Assembly: GCF_016097555.1 (NCBI RefSeq)
Contig: NC_054704.1
Span: 43,127,751-43,191,750, forward strand
Origin: Gigantopelta aegis
Taxonomy: Eukaryota > Mollusca > Gastropoda > Neomphalida > Peltospiridae
DNA length: 64,000 bases
Direction of reading: 5' to 3'
This document shows positions 60,653 through 64,000 of the stretch, piece after piece (the stretch's first letter is position 1; every line of letters begins with the position of its first letter). A program made the translations under genes and the position numbers. The notes beneath the pieces are model-generated. The model was given only the letters and a program-made list of their open reading frames with translations. It made no database searches and was not told the origin of the DNA.

Positions 60653-60928
60653 GTAATGAAACGAGAAAATGTAGAGGATTTGATTTCAACTAAACTGCAT
60701 TTTTTGTTTTTGTGTCTATGGTTTCTATACTGTTCACACAAGCCATCAATGCTGCTACCGGTCCCAGATAATCATGCCATGATATTCTCAAGTCAGATAT
60801 TTTATCCTGATAAAAACAAGATTAAATGTGTATGTAATGAAATATGGATTTTAAACTCTTCATTTGTCAAAATCTCAGTACTGTCAGTCATCATGGAATT
60901 TTACTAAATGGATATTATTATACAATGA

Positions 60929-61218
60929 CGTAGCCCAGTGGTACAGCACTTGCTTCATGCACGTTCGGTGTGGGATCAATCCCCGTCGGTGGGCCCATTG
61001 GGCTATTTCTCATTCCAGCCAGTGCACCACGACTGGTTTATCAAAGGCCGTGGTATGTATTACCCGGTCTGTGGGATGGTGCATATAAAAGATCCCTTGC
61101 TGCTAATCGAAAAGAGTAGCCCACGAAGTGGCGACAGCGGGTTTTCTGTCTCAATATCTGTGTGGTTCTTGACCATATGTCCGACGCCATATAACATAAA
61201 AACATTTCTTTCTTTCTT
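60929..61218 (+). mobile_element. SINE, 14-bp target duplication
   Basis: TTATTATACAATGA at 60915-60928 and 61219-61232. The head lacks its first bases (starts CGTAGCCCAGTGGTACAGCA). The core is intact, and the tail is shortened to CCATATAACATAAAAACATT plus TTTC repeats. Confidence 0.93.
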
Positions 61219-61233
61219 TTATTATACAATGAA

Positions 61234-61356
61234 GAAAAAAAGGAAGGAAGGAATGTTTTATTTAATGACACACTCAACACATGTTATTTACGGTTATATG
61301 GCATCAGACATATGGCTAAGGACCACAAAGATATTGAGAGGAAACCTGCTGTCGCC
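61234..61356 (-). mobile_element. 5'-truncated SINE at the same target site
   Basis: In reverse it runs GGCGACAGCAGGTTTCCTCT to a CATTCCTTCCTTCC tail. TATACAATGAA at 61223-61233 and 61357-61367 flanks it. The repeat overlaps the one bordering the neighbouring SINE. Confidence 0.88.
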
Positions 61357-61367
61357 TATACAATGAA

Positions 61368-62018
61368 AGTACAAGTTAAATCCCTCAAGTTCAATGCAAT
61401 CATACCTGCTTTTGTTACAAAATAATAAGCATGTGGAATGATAAGGATTTTACTTTACTTTAATGTGTACTGTTTACACACCATGTTATAATTTATTACT
61501 CAAAGCATAATATGAACTAATAATTGCTCCAGCAACATTTTAAAAATAGAGACTTTACTTATATTAAAAATATTTTAGGGATGCATGTATATCTTGCTGA
61601 AAATAGTTAATTTATTTTATTTTAACAAATGGAAACAGAAGAACCATTAATACAAAAGTCATTGAATACATATATGTGATTATAAAAATAGTGTTTATAC
61701 TCTGTATTTAATATCACTGAAGACTATATACACAAAAACATGTTTTTTAATTCTTGTACACCATCATTCGACTACAGAAGGCATTATGTTGGTAAACTCT
61801 TATATGAATTTATTCCATTTATTTATTTTTTAAATTATGATTTTTTTTTTGGGGGGGGGGGGGTGTGTGTGTGCGTGTGTGTTGTCAAAAGAATAGCAAT
61901 AGAACCAGAAGAACACTCCTCAAGTCTGAGCATGAATCGAGATTAGGGACCGCTTTTCATAAATGCAATTTCGATACTGTAAATATAAACTGTACCTTTT
62001 CCATATTTATGTACATGA
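61368..62018. other. Intergenic, no gene seen
   Basis: AT-rich, with a G-run and TG repeat at 61850-61882. No coding or splice signal was recognised. Confidence 0.6.
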
Positions 62019-62034
62019 TTCCATGCACAGCCAA

Positions 62035-62274
62035 CACTCCAGCCAGTGCATCACAACGGGTACATCAATGGCCATGGTATTTGCTATCCTGTCTATGGGA
62101 TGGTGCATACAAAAGATCCCTTGCTGCCAATCGAAAAGAGTAGCCCATGAAGTGGCGACAGCAGGTTTCCTCCTTCAATATCTGTGTGGTCCTTAACCAT
62201 TAACCATATGTCCGACGCCATATATCCGCAAATGAAATGTGTTGCGTGTGTCGTTAAATAAAACATTTCCTTCC
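62035..62274 (+). mobile_element. 5'-truncated SINE, 16-bp target duplication
   Basis: TTCCATGCACAGCCAA at 62019-62034 and TTCCATGCACGGCCAA at 62275-62290 (one difference). The element starts in the core at CACTCCAGCCAGTGCATCAC and keeps the GTCGTTAAATAAAACATTTC tail. Truncation with a target duplication fits LINE-driven insertion. Confidence 0.93.
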
Positions 62275-62566
62275 TTCCATGCACGGCCAAATTCAGCGTG
62301 CTGGGGGAAGAAGTGTTGTTAATGAGCGGTTTTTCCATGTACAAGTTTTTCAGCACGGTGACATAACACAAAATATATTTACTGGCGCCTTAAAAGTACA
62401 CTTCAATGACATAAGATTTTGTATAGTAATCCGCTTGAGAAAATGCAGACAAGGAACTGCATATTTCCATGTGCAGACACACTCACGATAAATTGAGCAC
62501 AGAATCATGTATATGGAAAGAGGTCCTAAAGGTGTTTGTAACATTGCTGCATGATGTACTGGTATT

Positions 62567-63445
62567 TATTCAGACTAACCCCCTCGTCCCGGAGATGCCA
62601 CCTGGTGATGTCAAGAGGCCCAATCCGGGATGGGCTTGCCTGAACCTATTTTTGGATATGGGCATATAAAAAGAGTTCCCATACCCATATTCAGACTAAC
62701 CCCCTCGTCCCGGAGATGCCCCCTGGTGATGTCAAGAGGCCCAATCCGGGATGGGCTTGCCTGAACCTATTTTTGGATATGGGCACATAAAAAGAGTTCC
62801 CATACCCATATTCAGACTAACCCCCTCGTCCCGGATGTCAAGAGGCCCAATCCGGGATGCCCCTGATGATCGTCGGAGAGGCCCAATCAAGGGATGGGCT
62901 TGCCTGAACCTATTTTTGGATATGGGCATATAAAAAGAGTTCCCATACCCATATTCAGACTAACCCCCTCGTCCCGGAGATGCCCCCTGGTGATGTCAAG
63001 AGGCCCAATCCGGGATGGGCTTGCCTGAACCTATTTTTGGATATGAGCACATAAAAAAAAGAGTTCCCATACCCATATTCAGACTAACCCCCTCGTCCCG
63101 GAGATGCCCCCTGATGATGTCAAGAGGCCCAATCTGGGATGGGCTTGCCTGAACCTATGTTTGGATATGGGCATATAAAAAGAGTTCCCATACCCATATT
63201 CAGACTAACCCCCTCATCCCGGAGATGCCCCCTGGTGATGTCAAGAGGCCCAATCTGGGATGGGCTTGCCTGAACCTATTTTTGGATATGGGCACATAAA
63301 AAGAGTTCCCATACCCATATTCAGACTAACCCCCTCGTCCCGGATATGCCCCCTGGTGATGTCAAGAGGCCCAATCCGGGATGGGCTTGCCTGAACCTAT
63401 TTTTGGATATGGGCACATAAAAAGAGTTCCCATACCCATATTCAC
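62567..63445. repeat. 121-bp tandem repeat, about 7 copies
   Basis: The unit contains TTCAGACTAACCCCCTCGTC, GATGTCAAGAGGCCCAATCC, GGGATGGGCTTGCCTGAACC and GGATATGGGCACATAAAAAG. Copies start near 62569, 62690, 62811, 62954, 63078, 63199 and 63320. The third is rearranged (GATGATCGTCGGAGAGGCCC). The unit is clearly more GC-rich than the surrounding DNA. Confidence 0.96.
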
Positions 63446-64000
63446 ATAAGTTTGTGGATTATTATTTTTTATCGTCAGATATGATGTTCCCTGATGACAT
63501 AATTTTTATGTTCATCAAGAAATCACAAACTCATGTTGCTAAGGCTGGACCAATGAGGTGTAGTTATATTGTAATGAATGTAATAGAAATTTTATTACAA
63601 ATGTTTAATTGCTATAGTTAGATCAGTTAGATGATCAAACTATGATGCTAAAACAGAAGGTTTATTTTAATTATATGAAAACTGCATAACAGATCATGTT
63701 TAAAACGGTAAACATGATCTGATCCACAAGATCTGGTTTAGACTGAATTCAATATAGCACATCTTACACAAATGATATGTGCGCAGTACTTTAACAAACA
63801 ACAGTACAGTAGAATACTCATTTAACATGGTTACACTTCTCAATATCAGAATATGTTTTGGAATCTTTTAAATGCCACTCAGAATTAGCTTTAAAGTTTT
63901 TAATTTCTTTGATTTCTATACAAAGTTTTAACACATACCTTGATTTATGTATTGTATTATACTTTTCTCCATAGCTCTTTACACTAGTTTTACATAATTA
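63446..64000. other. AT-rich, no gene seen
   Basis: No coding frame, splice pair or known repeat was recognised up to the window edge. Confidence 0.5.

Overview
This is a stretch of animal nuclear DNA, most likely from a mollusc (probably a gastropod). It is AT-rich and intron-rich. It is full of tRNA-derived SINEs whose cores (CCAGTGCACCACGACTGGT, AAAGATCCCTTGCTGCTAAT) and tails (GTCGTTAAATAAAACATTTC or GGTGTCGTTAAACAAAAC) I recognise as a common molluscan type. The species cannot be fixed from sequence alone. No bacterial-style operon, rRNA gene, functional tRNA gene, CRISPR array or LTR pair was found.

Two host genes can be read by joining exons with matching splice phase. (1) On the minus strand, from the left edge to about 10.1 kb, lie the first five exons of a very-long-chain enoyl-CoA reductase (TECR), the last enzyme of the fatty-acid elongation cycle in the ER. 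The gene runs off the left edge. (2) On the plus strand, 31.46-42.80 kb, ten exons give a 502-residue divergent protein kinase. It has HGDIKLSN in place of HRDxKxxN, TDWE in place of DFG, and a C-terminal beta-rich domain that faintly resembles that of MAP3K14 (NIK). Its last 98 bases of coding sequence are tandemly copied just past the stop codon, and the copy ends in AATAAA.

The rest is repeats and mobile DNA. 0.8-2.0 kb: 55-bp minisatellite in a TECR intron. 3.1-6.9 kb: nonautonomous DNA elements, two of them flanked by TTAA. 10.2 kb: a 48-bp perfect palindrome between 9-bp direct repeats, just upstream of the TECR start codon. 13.45-14.6 kb: a 55/59-bp minisatellite. 14.9-30.4 kb: a tandem triplication of a block of about 6 kb (two full copies and one cut short). 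It carries nested SINEs shared between copies and one SINE present in copy 2 only. 43.5-53.5 kb: one LINE of about 9.97 kb on the minus strand with a 12-bp target-site duplication, a decayed ORF1 (three zinc knuckles) and a decayed ORF2 (endonuclease, reverse transcriptase, RNase H). 55.8-58.2 kb: a 22/24-bp minisatellite that creates long false ORFs. 60.4-63.4 kb: further tandem repeats and SINEs.

No host gene is seen between 10.4 and 31.4 kb or from 53.5 kb to the right edge. These look like repeat-rich intergenic or intronic DNA.
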